This document shows, piece by piece, positions 1 through 10,966 of a DNA stretch of 28,108 nucleotides. Origin of the DNA: Dimargaris cristalligena. Taxonomy: Eukaryota; Kickxellomycota; Dimargaritomycetes; Dimargaritales; Dimargaritaceae. The notes beneath the pieces were generated by a model that saw nothing but the letters and a program-made list of their open reading frames with translations, searched no databases and had not been told where the DNA came from. The position numbers were made by a program, and so were the translations under genes. Numbering within the stretch: the stretch's first letter is position 1; each line of letters starts with the position of its first letter. The stretch lies in the NCBI GenBank assembly GCA_027576995.1, contig JANBQC010000368.1, forward strand, positions 1-28,108. Direction: 5' to 3'.

Positions 1-73
1 TGCGAAGTTAAGTAGTTATCAGCCAATTTAGTACTGAGGTGGGTGACCACTTGGGAATAGTTGGTGCTACAAC
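1..73 (+). rRNA. 5S ribosomal RNA, 3' part (5' end outside window)
   Basis: The first 73 bases align by eye with the 3' two thirds of eukaryotic 5S rRNA. GAAGTTAAG at the start corresponds to the internal A-box region. TTAGTACTGAGGTGGGTGACCA at about 28-49 is the conserved helix IV/V and box C region, and GGTGCTACAAC is the 3' strand of helix I. A T-run follows at once, as expected for RNA polymerase III. The 5' part, roughly 45 bases, lies before the window. It sits alone among protein genes, so 5S genes are dispersed in this genome. Whether the copy is functional cannot be judged without the 5' end. Confidence 0.85.
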
Positions 74-97
74 TTTTATATTTTTATTTTAACTGCC
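74..97 (+). terminator. T-rich RNA polymerase III terminator of the 5S gene
   Basis: TTTT at 74-77 directly follows the 5S 3' end and is followed by further T-runs to about 90. A run of four or more T on the non-template strand is the normal Pol III stop signal. Confidence 0.65.
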
Positions 98-434
98 GGC
101 CATGGTTGATGGTGGAATTAGCCGTATGCTGCCTAGTCCTCATTAAGCATGCAATTGTATGGGTACATTATCGCCTTAATTTAATCCCTTTTTCAGTGAA
201 AGCAGTATAGTATCTGTTCGAACTTCCTCAATTGAGATATATACGTTAGTATCAAGTCAATCGATAGCGACATCTTTATTTCTATAAAACATAATTTATA
301 TACTGATTTTAATTGAATGGAAGCCCAAAGAGGCCCCACGTACCCAGAAAGGTAACGGGGGGAGGTCTTATATTTGAACAGGGGGTGGGACTCCCCGCCC
401 CCAGGCAAATCTATGGTTCCGCAGTCAGGCGTAT
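98..434. other. Intergenic, no gene seen
   Basis: This stretch lies between the 5S gene and the 3' end of the isochorismatase gene. The short frames here have no recognisable content. A TTTATT at about 275, on the strand opposite the hydrolase gene, could serve as its poly(A) signal. Confidence 0.6.
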
Positions 435-1046
435 TTAGATGTGGGATTTGAACAGGAGTTTGTTTTCACGGGAAGCGGTTTGGTATTCCTTGACCAAGTT
501 CGAGATGGCCTTAAAGTTGGGGTGTTTTGAGTCCCCAGTCAACTGGAAGAGCATGGACTCGGACGACGTAACAAAGGCGCCCGATTGCTTAAGGCGTTCC
601 AATGCCAGATGGGACTCGGGGATATTCATGGACGAGATCCCGTCGGATACCAGGTGCACGTCGTAATTATTCTCCAGCAGGTCCAGGGCGGTCTGGAGCA
701 CACAGACGTGGGCTTCGATGCCCAACAGTACTATCGAGGTGATGCGCTTGGCTTCGAGCGAGGCCTGGATTTCCGGGAGGAACATGGAGAATTTGGTCTT
801 GGGGAGCACCATTTCGGCGCTGCTCACGTCGAGTTCGGACACGGTGGGGCCGAGGCGCTGCGGGTATTGCTCGGTGATGTAGATGGGCACGGAGAGGAGC
901 TTGGAGACTTCCATCATTTTCTTGGAGGTGGACACGAGGGACTCGATACCGTAAATGTGTTCGCGGAAACGCTCCTGAATGTCACAAACGAAGAGGGCAG
1001 TGGTGTTGGGGCGCACGCGGCCGATGGCACGGGGAATCAGAGACAT
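435..1046 (-). CDS. Isochorismatase domain-containing hydrolase, ISOC2-like
   Basis: A single-exon 203-residue protein of the cysteine-hydrolase (isochorismatase) superfamily, close in length and order to animal ISOC2 (about 205 residues). The expected catalytic triad is visible: Asp22 in CDIQERF, Lys85 in LPKTKFSMF and Cys115 in GIEAHVCVLQT. Further family words are TEQYPQRLGPTV near residue 58 and RLKQSGAF near 150. In this family the Cys attacks an amide or similar bond; the physiological substrate of the ISOC1/2 branch is not settled, so no reaction is assigned. There is no obvious targeting sequence. The start is the first in-frame ATG and matches the ISOC2 N-terminus. A TATA-like box lies about 165 bp upstream. 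Confidence 0.92.
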   Translation of the reverse strand: MSLIPRAIGRVRPNTTALFVCDIQERFREHIYGIESLVSTSKKMMEVSKLLSVPIYITEQYPQRLGPTVSELDVSSAEMVLPKTKFSMFLPEIQASLEAKRITSIVLLGIEAHVCVLQTALDLLENNYDVHLVSDGISSMNIPESHLALERLKQSGAFVTSSESMLFQLTGDSKHPNFKAISNLVKEYQTASRENKLLFKSHI

Positions 1047-1209
1047 GGTGGTGGTGTTAGGATTAGATGGAAAGGGAATGAGCTATTGGGAACAGGGTAA
1101 AGGGGAAATCTAGTCGGAAGAAGTAAGAAGAACTAGGGGCGATATGGTGAAACCAACGAAGCAATGAAGGTGGGGTGGGGTTGGAGGAATAAAGGCGTAG
1201 AGAAGGGTG

Positions 1210-1217
1210 TATATATG
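1210..1217 (-). promoter_or_regulatory. TATA-like box upstream of the ISOC2-like gene
   Basis: The minus strand reads CCATATATAC here, about 165 bp upstream of the hydrolase ATG. Position and composition fit a fungal TATA box, but the distance implies a long leader. Confidence 0.35.
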
Positions 1218-2722
1218 GTGCGAGTAGGGTGCGTGGGGGGGAGTGCTTTGTCTTGGAGTAGCACGCTTCCTCCCCGCACTTTCCCCCATTTCACCCAGAA
1301 CTATTGTGCTAAATTATATTGCCGCCATTAGGTGCTGTTACCGGGCCCCCTCGTATCACTACTAGAATAGCCCTGTTGGCCCCCCATACCAATTGGACGT
1401 TTTGTCAGCGAGACCAGGCCCTCTTATCCCTACGGAAGCTCGGCCACTCAGCAGTCACAAAGCATGGCTTGGTTAGAATCTGCAGGGACTGTTATTGGAG
1501 GGAGAAGACGCCTTCACTCACCATTGAGAATCTCTCTTTCGTAATGTCCGTTATCTCCATTCTGCTGGAATCGTGAGGCGTTTGCGTATTTATTTGAAGA
1601 TAACAGTGTATACTACGATATGACCTTGGTAAGGAGACGTATTATCCAAGCCACTCTTCTTATCTACAATGTGTTTTCTAGGCCGCGTTATATCTGTTGA
1701 ATGAATAATGAATGATGCACGGATAAAACCCCTTTCGCTGACAGGCTCTAACGTATAGAGCAAAGTGCCAAGTCTACGATAGTTATAATATGGTAGCGGG
1801 ATGAAAGAGTGGTGGGTATTATAAATCACGTGATAGAAATATGATTAGGGCTGTCCTTAAAATAGTTCCCATGGACAACCGGAATTTCCCACCCTTTCTT
1901 ATCTTAGGTTGTAACGTGAAAATATATCCTTCGTGTAAAAATGCCACAGATTCCATTTACATGATGCAGCTATTTTTGAATTCTGTTCACCAGTGGCAGC
2001 GGTACCTAATACCAATTTGTTTGGGACGCCTATTTTTTTTAAAAGCAAGAGCCATTTATACAGGGCTCTTATCCCACTGTATTCCAGTCGGTACTTGGGA
2101 GAAGCAGAGAAAGAGCAGGACCGCCTTAATTAACGGAACAGGCCCCTGGTACCTCCTACCAGCGGCTGTAAAACTGATATAAATTAAAAGCCTATCAGCC
2201 ACCTGACCAATCGACAAGTTGATTAGGCTGGGCCTTTATGCCCAGAATTATACTATAAGCCTACAACTCGGCAACTAAGAATTAACTTATAATACGTCGT
2301 GATATATTGACTTCATCTTTCCAGGTTTTTGCTAAGATCGGCTTCAGCCATCATTTCTAGTGTCACGGTTATACGCCAGGTTCGCTATAATACGACAAGT
2401 ATCCGCCAGCCCTAGTGACCATGGTCTTCTAGCGCTACACTCTCTTAGCTTTATTAGTCCATACACACACACAATATATAGTTAAATATAACATATCTAC
2501 AGCTCCTCCCACTCAAAAAGATACACCACACTGACATTTTTCCGACCTCAGCTATATTTTTTTTGCCTTTTTCTTTTCTCCATAGTTTCCTTTTTATTGG
2601 TGACACATTCTTGCTCGCATTTACGCATTTGTCAATCTTTGCCTGACTCTCCTATTTTTACAAGTGTTCCCTTCGCCCGAATCACAATTTAGGCTTTTCC
2701 TTTTATTCTGCGCCGTTTGGTC
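1218..2722. other. Intergenic, no gene recognised
   Basis: About 1.5 kb between two divergently oriented genes. An 85-codon and a 113-codon plus-strand frame occur (1319-1576, 1841-2182), but neither shows a motif or splice structure. Short hairpins are visible at about 2050-2073 and 2188-2230. A CA repeat lies at 2462-2474. The last 200 bases are pyrimidine-rich and are probably promoter and leader of the zinc-knuckle gene. Confidence 0.5.
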
Positions 2723-5271
2723 ATGGACGACAGTGATTTTGAGTACAATTACTCCGCCAACGGAACGGGATTCGAGTCCGACCACTTCAATAGCGCATCG
2801 TAAGTCAATATAAAAGGCCACAAGAGAGCCATTCGGCTAATCTCCCAATATTTCCCGCCCCCCTGCCTTTTCCACTCTATAGTAGTGCTCTCTATCTCGC
2901 TCTCTTTCTCCTTATACATTCACACCCCTCCCCGCTCCCCCATATATCCCCTTCTTGAATTCAGTCCATGGGGGCCAACTAGGCCCACCTAGCTCACGCC
3001 ACTTACCTAAATCCTTTTGCATTGCCGCATACCTACACCCGAAACTCCACGATTACCCCGGTGGACCGACCCTTCGCAGCGAATCCGAAGGCCTAGACAG
3101 TGAGGAAGAAGATGCTCTGATTGGCCAAATCTATTTCCGGAGTATTCCCCGGGCCAGTACATCGCAGACCCCGAGCCACTGCCTAGATTCCGACCAGCGA
3201 TCGACTCCGGCCCCGGCCGATACCGAGCTAAACCTAAATCCCGCCTCTCCGGTTTCCCCCACCGACCCCGAATCATCCACGAAACTGCTACCCACTCCGA
3301 AGTCCGTACTCAACCAAACGAATGGTGGTGGTGATGATGATGATGATGATGATGATGTACCACCCTCCGACGGTAATGCCAATTCCAGTGACTATGCATC
3401 CGATACTAATGCCCCTGGGGAGTACCTTATGGAGCAGTCCATCACGTTGGATGTGGATGCCGAAATGCGGATGGAACCTCCCCAGAAGAAACGCAAACCG
3501 TCCGGGGATGATGATGGATCCGAAACCGACCCCGCAAATGCCGACTATACGATGGAATTTGATGCCCCCGTGGCTAATGTAAGTCTTATATATATATGGG
3601 TATATTCCCCACATCGATTTTCACAATATAAATGTTGGATCTATTGGTGATCCAGGCTATTTACATACATCTCTCCACCCAACACCCCTGCCCCTGTGTG
3701 CGAATTATCGAACAAAGATGTAAGTCGCTCTTTCCTGGATGGTCCGTCTTTATACCCACGCTAACCCAGGCTGTATACACTCGTGTATTTTTAACATTAC
3801 TTGTTAACCGTCGAGTAGGAACTTGTGCGCTACCACATCGAACATGTTAATAAGAAAAAACAGTTCTGTACCAAATGTAAAGCTCTTGGCCACGATGTAA
3901 AAAAATGCCCAAGTGCAATGGTAGGTTTATCTTTTTTCCTTCACATTTATTTATACATGGCATAATCCATTCCGCCTTTCTCATTTTTATCACCAGGTGA
4001 GCTGTCTGTCGATTGTTAATGGTCGAAATAGGCACTCTCTTAGGACACCATAGCCCAGCCCCAAAGTAAACCTAGAGATTAATAACTAGTCTACCATGTG
4101 CTCACGCACTTGCCTTTTTTGATACGTCATAAATCTCTGGTATGATGAAAACCTTATCCGCATTTTACCCTTCGGACAGTGTAATGTCTGTGGAAGCCAC
4201 AAACACACTGCCACCAATTGTCCCCATTCGGGTACGACGTGTAGCCGGTGTATGGACCGTGGCCACCTGGCCGCCAAATGTAACAACGACCGGGTCCGGC
4301 CGAAGAATTGCCCACGCTGCCGCCGCCCGATCCATTTGGAACAAAACTGTCCCACCCTGTGGCGTAAATTCACGTTCAAGCCCACCATCACGCCAGCCGT
4401 CCTCTCCGATCTGGCCCGGCAGTACCGCAATCGGTCCTTCAATGTACCCATTTTCTGCTACCGGTGTGGACGTGCCGGCCATTTTGGCGACGACTGTGAT
4501 GCCCCTGAACCCCGGGATTCGTCCGGAATGGCTCGGCGGGATACTATGGTATTCAATTACGACGAATATACGTCTTTCAATGACCATGCCCTGTGGTCGC
4601 TGGCTTTTAAACAGGCCCCCGGGTCCACGTACCACCGGTCGTCGTCGGATAGTAGTCACCGGCCCCAGTCCTATCGGTCCTCAGCCTCAAATGGTCGGCG
4701 GCCATATCCGGAACCATCGAACCAAAGATCCACTGCCGCTTCTCGTTCCACCTCAAATTCAACGTCGAACTCGAATTCAAACTGGAACTCAAACGGAAAC
4801 TCAAAGTCAAACTCGTACTCCAACGCAAAGTCAAACTCAACCCCTACCCCCTCCTCCTCCTCCATCAAGGGTGGATCCCAATCAGATCGTCGTGGTACCC
4901 AGAGTTATCCGAGTAAGAAACGAGGGCGATCCGACCTTCCGGCCAGTTCCAACCGGAACTGCGGCAACGAGCAGAAGAAACCCCCAGGGAATAAAAAACC
5001 AAGTGGACCGTCGAAACCGACCAGTGGCCCACCGCCCAGCAAAAAAACGAAGCCCAACCAGCCGGAATTCGCCTTTCAGTTCGGGACCCTACCCGACGGG
5101 AAATCGGAGAACAATAACAGGGGTCGGCCCAAGGGTGGTGCCCCAGCTATTACGGCAGGTAAAGACAAGGGGACTTTCCAGTTCAAGGGAGCGGCGGCGG
5201 CGGAGGCAGCAGCGGTAGCAGCAGCAGCAGCAGCAACAACCACAAATGCCAACGGGTCTTCGAAGAGCTAG
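2723..5271 (+). CDS. Air1/Air2-type zinc-knuckle protein (TRAMP complex RNA-binding subunit)
   Basis: A spliced gene; my model is exons 2723-2799, 3080-3578, 3819-3920 and 4180-5271 (about 589 residues), joined in frame at GT...AG sites. Five CCHC knuckles (C-x2-C-x4-H-x4-C) lie at about residues 209-222, 227-240, 247-260, 270-283 and 319-332. The last is CYRCGRAGHFGDDC, whose GHFGDDC matches yeast Air2, as does the PTLWRKF linker after knuckle 4. In yeast, Air1/2 bind RNA and Trf4/5 and feed aberrant nuclear RNA to the exosome. The N-terminal 190 residues are acidic, with a poly-Asp run and a PQKKRKP nuclear signal. The C-terminal 250 residues are low complexity: Ser-Asn repeats, basic patches and a poly-Ala run. 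The first acceptor is uncertain; 2993 is an in-phase alternative. An exon-like segment at 3656-3719 is left out because it breaks the frame. Confidence 0.88.
3332..3356 (+). repeat. GAT trinucleotide repeat coding poly-Asp
   Basis: Eight tandem GAT units inside exon 2 of the zinc-knuckle gene encode an uninterrupted Asp run. The tract is a likely site of length variation. Confidence 0.85.
4753..4845 (+). repeat. AACTCA-like hexanucleotide repeat coding Ser-Asn pairs
   Basis: Imperfect tandem hexamers (AACTCA, AACTCG, AATTCA and variants) within the last exon of the zinc-knuckle gene encode alternating Ser and Asn. The phase is kept throughout, consistent with a tolerated disordered segment. 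Confidence 0.7.
5190..5241 (+). repeat. GCG/GCA trinucleotide tract coding poly-Ala
   Basis: A run of GCN codons near the 3' end of the zinc-knuckle gene, first GCG and then mostly GCA, codes an Ala-rich tract broken by Glu and Val. Confidence 0.7.
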
Positions 5272-5336
5272 CTGGTTTGCTTGATCACAATAGATCATTA
5301 GATGATTGACCTGAAGTTTGACAATTACCCTGTCTT

Positions 5337-5342
5337 AATAAA
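5337..5342 (+). terminator. AATAAA polyadenylation signal of the zinc-knuckle gene
   Basis: A canonical AATAAA lies 66 bp after the stop codon, followed by a C-rich run. This is a plausible 3' end signal. Confidence 0.45.
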
Positions 5343-7605
5343 ACCTCAAATCCCCGCACTCCCCCCCCCCGGTAAAGTCCGAGAATCCAATCTATTGCCA
5401 CGTTTTAAATAATATGGTGTGCTCTAAGCCGCTGGTCATGCGGATAATAAACCACCAGTTAAGAGAACCAACGTGTGGTTGTCAATGAATTAGGCACGAC
5501 GGGACCAACTAGAAAGCAAGTACCTCCACAGCGAATGTATTGTGGATTTTCCAAAAATATCTATATCATATAAATAATCAAAATTGATTTGAACCCCATT
5601 TATTACATTATAAGTTTCTCACTGTCCAACTAGCCAGCACTGGTTAATTTATTTGACTGTCCATCGGAATAATTGCAACAAAACTATCACTTGGCCATTT
5701 ATTATCGGGATAGTCGCAAGCCTTACCAAATTTTTCTAAGCTCATCAAGGAGCTATATAATAAACATAGGGAAACTAGATATGCCCCTTTCTTTATTCTC
5801 GCTATATCCGTAAGATTGGTAAACAATAGGGAAGCTACAGAGACTCTGCCCACATTAATAGAGGCAGGCAATAACGAATAGATAAAATACGATACTGGCA
5901 ACTTGTCTATTTTAAAGTACTTTTGCGTTGCATTCAATGGTGATGTGTCTTTGGTGCTAGTGCTGCACATCTCAGTTCGTACAAATTATACAGTTTATAT
6001 TGCTTCAGGAGGTATGTGAGGTATTCAGGCACTTAGCGCTTAAGTTGTTGTTTTTTCATCAGGATAAGTCCCGCAAATAGCAGATGGGGTATTGCATTAG
6101 GAGGATACTACTTGGGTATCTGTACACGGTTGGCTATTCATTAAATTAAGGAGTAGAACCATTACTGTCTCTTTCGCTGGGAAAAGGACCGTCTCTAAAA
6201 TGAAAATGCGGATTTTTCTAGCCAAGGGGTTGTTGCCTATCCCCTACCACCCCGCTTCCCCAACCCCCCCCCTCATAGATTTCGTTGCGTGTTGGACCAA
6301 GTGTCGTAAACCTTTAGTCTTGTAATTTCATCTACTCTAGCTGAGATTAGAAGCGTATATCCCAAACATCCATTTATGATGTTTAGAGTATATCCTGGGG
6401 AACGGACCACTCATAATGTAACCCATTTTTGTATTACACTGCGTTAGGCAAAACATCTACCATCCATGTGGATGCAGCACACAAATCGCTGCCATTATTT
6501 CCTCAGGTGTTTCTTGGATAAAAGGGTGAACACAAGCATGTGATCGCATAATAGACTTGACATCCTCTAATTAGCAAGCCTCCATAAGATTTTGCCCAAG
6601 TAGTTGCTAAGGACCATTTCCGGCTTAGTATTTGAATGCAAACGCACGACTAAACAGACCACTGACCAGGTTCGAGAGGGCCACGATAAATTTTATACCA
6701 ATTAGTGGGTGCAACAGTGCCCTCGCATATTTATAGGTAATGCATACTCAGCCAGGAGGATTGCGTGTTAGGTTAGATCATTACCAAGGCCACGATGGTT
6801 TAAATGGCAACTACAGCCAAGCGAATAGGTGGGGAACCCCAAGAGCATAGTTTAGCATCAGCCATGGTATATGGCCACTAGCTGCTGTCAATTAGTAACA
6901 CCCGTGTAATTGTTAAAGGAGTGCATTAGTGGAAGTTGCCGGCTGGCTATACCATCGTATGCGACATGAACCGAGTGAATTTCCACTATCCTTTAGCCTA
7001 GCATAAAAAATAATAACATATCCCAATATTCTCCAATTCCCCAATAGAATGGGCAGCATTGGGCCTGTAGCTTGATGATTGAACTCAGGCGGAAAGGCTG
7101 GATGACTAACCTGCCTATATTTATAAAGAAAGTGCTAGTTTCAGTTAGATCCAGCAAATCAACAAATGTGACTGCCTCTGTGCCTTGACTACATTTTCCA
7201 ACAATTAAATTTCCAGCAATAACATAATAATTCAACGAATCGATTTTAGACCATCCTGGTATATGCATTTGGTAGTTCAAAAAGGGACACACACATGTAA
7301 GTCTGTGTATTTGTGCTCTTTACTAATGGTAGTTGAGGAAGAAGCAGTTATAGTGAAGTGGCAGGGGGTTAGTAGCGAAGAAACGGGGGAGGGGGGTAAA
7401 TGGACAACATGGGAGGAAAGGGAGGAGGAAGGTGGGGGGAGGGAAGGAGATAAATGCCGAGTCTGGTCATTGCTAGCGAAGAGGCCACACACATTAATAA
7501 GGAGGTAACACATACATAAAGAAACACAGACACACATATACGCGCGCACACGCCCCCTCTTTCTCGACAGAAAAGGGAGAATAAGCAAAAAATATGGAAT
7601 TCTTT
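5343..7605. other. Long intergenic stretch, no gene recognised
   Basis: About 2.3 kb, mostly AT-rich, between the 3' ends of two convergent genes. Two minus-strand open frames of about 100 codons (5644-5970 and 6993-7292) show no known motif and have neighbouring stops in all frames. A purine-rich tract lies at 7378-7450, and a CA/CG-rich simple repeat at 7506-7550 just beyond the RPS5 stop. I saw no tRNA. Confidence 0.5.
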
Positions 7606-8205
7606 TTAACGGTTGGACTTGGCAACACGTTCCAGTTCGTCCTTCTTCTTGATGGCGTAGCTGTTGGAAGAACCCTTGGCGGCGTTGATGAGCTCATCGG
7701 CGAGGCATTCGGCGATGGTCTTCACGTTACGGAAGGCGGCTTCACGGGCACCAGTGGTGAGCAGGTAGATAGCCTGGTTGACGCGACGGAGGGGGGACAC
7801 ATCGACGGCCTGACGACGGACGGTACCAGCGGAACCAATACGGGTGGAGTCTTCACGGGGACCGGTGTTGGTGATGGCATCGACAACAACCTGGACGGGG
7901 TTCTGTTCGGTGAGCAGGTGGATGATCTCGAAAGCGTGCTTGATGATACGGACGGCCATCAGCTTCTTACCGGTGTTGCGACCGTGCATCATGAGCGAGT
8001 TGGTCAGACGCTCCACAATGGGGCACTGGGCCTTGCGGAACTTCTTGGCGGCATAGCGGCCGGCGGTGTGGGGCAGGTACACCGGGTGGCGGATCTGCAG
8101 GTAGTCGGTCAGGGAAATGTCCTTGATTTCGACATCCTCGAAAGACCACTTGTTGAACAGGCGGACGGTGCCGGTTTCCGATCTAGCTTCCTCAGGGAGA
8201 ACCAT
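7606..8205 (-). CDS. RPS5: 40S ribosomal protein S5 (uS7)
   Basis: A 199-residue, single-frame protein nearly identical in layout to eukaryotic S5/uS7, which sits in the head of the small subunit at the mRNA exit and E site. Diagnostic words are [15 protein letters not shown] near residue 14, [19 protein letters not shown] in the first third, [31 protein letters not shown] and the C-terminal [14 protein letters not shown]. The length is close to human S5 (204) and shorter at the N-terminus than yeast (225). An in-frame TAA lies just upstream of the chosen ATG, so any N-terminal extension would need another exon. The leader is pyrimidine-rich with possible AG acceptors just before the ATG, so a 5' UTR intron is possible. 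Codon use is strongly C/G-ending, as for a highly expressed gene. Confidence 0.97.
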   Translation of the reverse strand: MVLPEEARSETGTVRLFNKWSFEDVEIKDISLTDYLQIRHPVYLPHTAGRYAAKKFRKAQCPIVERLTNSLMMHGRNTGKKLMAVRIIKHAFEIIHLLTEQNPVQVVVDAITNTGPREDSTRIGSAGTVRRQAVDVSPLRRVNQAIYLLTTGAREAAFRNVKTIAECLADELINAAKGSSNSYAIKKKDELERVAKSNR

Positions 8206-9596
8206 GTTGACTACTTAACTAAAGGTAGCGGTAGTAGGTGAAAGTTGGTGGAGGGGAAGAGTTGTTGGTAAAAGCGGAAGGAATCGTGAATGGGCCAGGT
8301 GAATTCGACAATTGAAAATCGGCGATGGGAATGAGCCAAAAAGCGACCCGAATTAAGTCAACGGACAAAATGTATGGTATAGAGTGGATAGAAAAGTGCA
8401 GAGTAGAGTTAGTACTATATCATAGGCTCGAATAGATGGATGGATGGATTATATCCTACGAAGCAGGCGTAAGACTCCGGAACAATGGTTTCATAAGGCT
8501 CGCAGTTTGCCCAAATGCATCGTGTTCGTCTCGGCCAACTATCGTCGAGATTGTCCCCGTCGGCTGTTTTCATCGTTTTCCGTGGTCGTTCCCCCTCTGA
8601 AGAGGACACCCCTGGTCCACTCCACAACTGCTCGCTGAAACCATCAATACACCCAAACGCCGAATCCACAATTCCCATCCACTTGCTTTCCATCCGTGTA
8701 TAGTCGTAGTGGCACGACTAAGCCAGGGGTGGCCAGTTCGGCAGCGGAATAGTGGTTCGATGACTTGGTGAGAGTTTCGCTAAATCGACCAGTCAACCAA
8801 CTAGTGGGTTAGATGGATGGATGGATGGTTGCGGTTAGAGTTGATTGAGCCAACGGAGAGCAACTTGGGTTTTTCATGCGTCAACTACGGAACAATGCCA
8901 ACGACAATGACGGATGGACGGAGACGGTTCACGAATACACTGGACAGACTCGTAAAGATTGGGCTTGGGGTCGTACATACCACTGGGCGTTTGCTGGGAT
9001 AAAGACAACGAGCAAAACTAGAGAGTAAGAGAGAGAGAACCTGACTTGCCCACTTGAGAAATCATATTTATCACATTGTCATTGCCTCCTTCACAGTAGT
9101 GGGGGCAATTGGTTGTATGCGTGTTTACCAGTTTAGCTCATACCGCCCACGCTCTCCCCCTTTCTACAATATATGGTGAATATAGTTACGATGGATATAT
9201 GCGTTGTAGCCCACTGTCAACATTACCACCACGCTCCCCATAGAGCTCGATAATTTCACCTATCCCACAACTATGGGAAATTATTTATGTCCAAAACTCC
9301 CATTCATTCCAGAATATATAATCACGTGACTGGCCCACTCCAGCCTTCCTACCATTTGGTAAGCACTAGACCTAATAGTGCACACACCCCGCTTCAAGCC
9401 ATAATAGAGGCACTCCTATACCCCAAGATATCGAATGGTAAATATTTATTTTCTGATAACCCGGATGAAGAGAGGGTCAGTGTCCCTCTAATACACATAT
9501 GTCCGAAAAACGGTAATTACGCAGAATATGAAGTCCTGAAGATGGTCGATGGACGTGGTCGGTTAAATGCACATACCCAAAGTCGGCAAATGCGAG
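8206..9596. other. Intergenic: RPS5 promoter side and downstream flank of the dynein gene
   Basis: About 1.4 kb between RPS5 and the 3' end of the dynein light-chain gene, both on the minus strand. GATG tetranucleotide repeats occur at about 8435-8450 and 8813-8828, and a GA run at about 9024-9038. Several frames of 60-130 codons lack motifs. Confidence 0.5.
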
Positions 9597-10788
9597 TTAG
9601 TTCATACACATTACATAGATCAAAATTAAGCAGTACTGGCCTTCACCATAGCAGTCAAAATACAATAAGATAAGCCAATAGAATATATATATAAACTAAT
9701 TCTAAACTTACATTACTAAACACGTCGCGGACTATGCCGTCAGTGTTCGGGTCCCATGAACATTTAGCCGCCACTCTGTATATAAAAAAGAGCACCGATA
9801 GGCCAGGGATCCGCCCGATTGAGTTAAAAGGATAATATGTGGCTGGGTTAGAGAAAAAATCGACATGGGGTATACTGGGATATGGCATATATCTATTGTC
9901 GATAAAGCTACTCTATAAGTTTCGTCATAACCAGAGATAAACGTGGGTCCCGGAATAAAACCTACCTGACCCCCTCGCCTTTATTTTCGGCCAAGTCAAC
10001 GGTTACAATGTATTTGTACTTGGGGTTGCCTAGATCTAGAAATCGAGGCATCGATGATAGGGAGACTTACACGTTATAATTAGTAAAACGTTCGGCTAAA
10101 AAATAAATGCATATTGTAATTCAGCCCTAATAGGATACGGTTTAGATGTGGGGGTTGAAGTTGATAATAAAACGGGGGGGAGTACGTACCTTTAAGGGCC
10201 TGGTGCACTTTGTGGCCAAGTTCATTGATCCAGCCAATGGCTTCTTCTTTATCGTACTGTTTGCCCTTGAGATAGGATGGACTGATGTCTTGGAGGAGCT
10301 TCGTGATAGCCTGGACCTGTACTTTACTTTCACCAGGCCGGGGTGGGAGTGTTATCGGGTAATAAGTGAATAAAAGCCAAAGTACCGGGGATAAGTATTT
10401 GTTCGGGTGGGTTTGGCCCGGGATATTCGAACAAAATGGTGCTTAAAGTAGGTCGAGTAATGTTCGTTATTGACCTCGAAAGGAACTCTCCTCTCGGGGG
10501 TTAGTGCTGGAATAGGCCCTTTATACCGGGTATGGTGACCTAAGGCGGAGTCTAGCTAGCGCCCTGTGGGAAACTGAGTGGCCAACGGGGCCTTAAGGCA
10601 AGGGAATTTCGGTTACCAATCCCCCATTCTTCCCCACGGAATGGGGTACCCAGGAAGGTCAATTGAGACATGGGCACATATAGGAATAGCGAGTGGGGGC
10701 CTGGCGCCCCTTGGATTCCGGGTAAGGCGGGAAGGGTGTCCTGGTTGACTTACTTGTCTTGGGGAGAAACCGCGGAACCACTCATCAT
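9597..10788 (-). CDS. Tctex-type dynein light chain (DYNLT family), five exons
   Basis: Assembled from minus-strand exons 10788-10754, 10326-10190, 10029-9966, 9775-9712 and 9635-9597. Phases agree at every junction and the product is 112 residues, against 113 for human DYNLT1. Family landmarks are QYDKEEAIGWINELGHKVHQ (counterpart of the YQHxKVNQWT helix), KYKYIVTVDLAENKGEGV (counterpart of FKYIVTCVIMQKNGAGL), KCSWDPNTDGIVRDVF (counterpart of SCFWDxxTDG) and a final YCLI strand. DYNLT proteins form dimers bound to dynein intermediate chain in cargo transport. The C-terminus ends YCLILIYVMCMN instead of the usual YCIVxxFGL, so exon 5 or this end is divergent. The exon 1 junction is the weakest: its 427-bp intron ends in a poor pyrimidine tract. 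The start is supported by a pyrimidine-rich leader and a TATA-like box upstream. Confidence 0.75.
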
Positions 10789-10957
10789 GGTGTACAGAGG
10801 ATGAACAATGGGTAAGGCAGGAGGATGTCAATGGGTCTGGGTTGGAAGGTGCAATGGGAGGGGGTGAAATAGGGTAGACAAGAGAAGGAGGAGTAGGAGG
10901 GGGTTGTAGGCTAGAGTCAACTCGAGGAAGAAGCTGGAGAAAACCCGGATTGGGTTG

Positions 10958-10966
10958 GCTTATATG
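10958..10966 (-). promoter_or_regulatory. TATA-like box of the dynein light-chain gene
   Basis: The minus strand reads ACATATAAGCC here, about 170 bp upstream of the proposed ATG. A long pyrimidine-rich stretch (10860-10920) lies between, as in many fungal leaders. Confidence 0.35.

Noticed and set aside
4142..5218. 358-codon plus-strand frame overlapping the zinc-knuckle exon
   Set aside because: A frame-shifted shadow of the exon that carries four true CCHC knuckles; its Pro/Thr-rich text follows from repeats in the real frame.
5644..7292. Two minus-strand frames of about 100 codons in AT-rich intergenic DNA (5644-5970, 6993-7292)
   Set aside because: No motif, splice partner or promoter found; kept only as a note because small orphan genes cannot be excluded.
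7594..8241. 215-codon plus-strand frame opposite RPS5
   Set aside because: It is the antisense shadow of a strongly codon-biased ribosomal gene; the Gly/Val-rich text has no family features.
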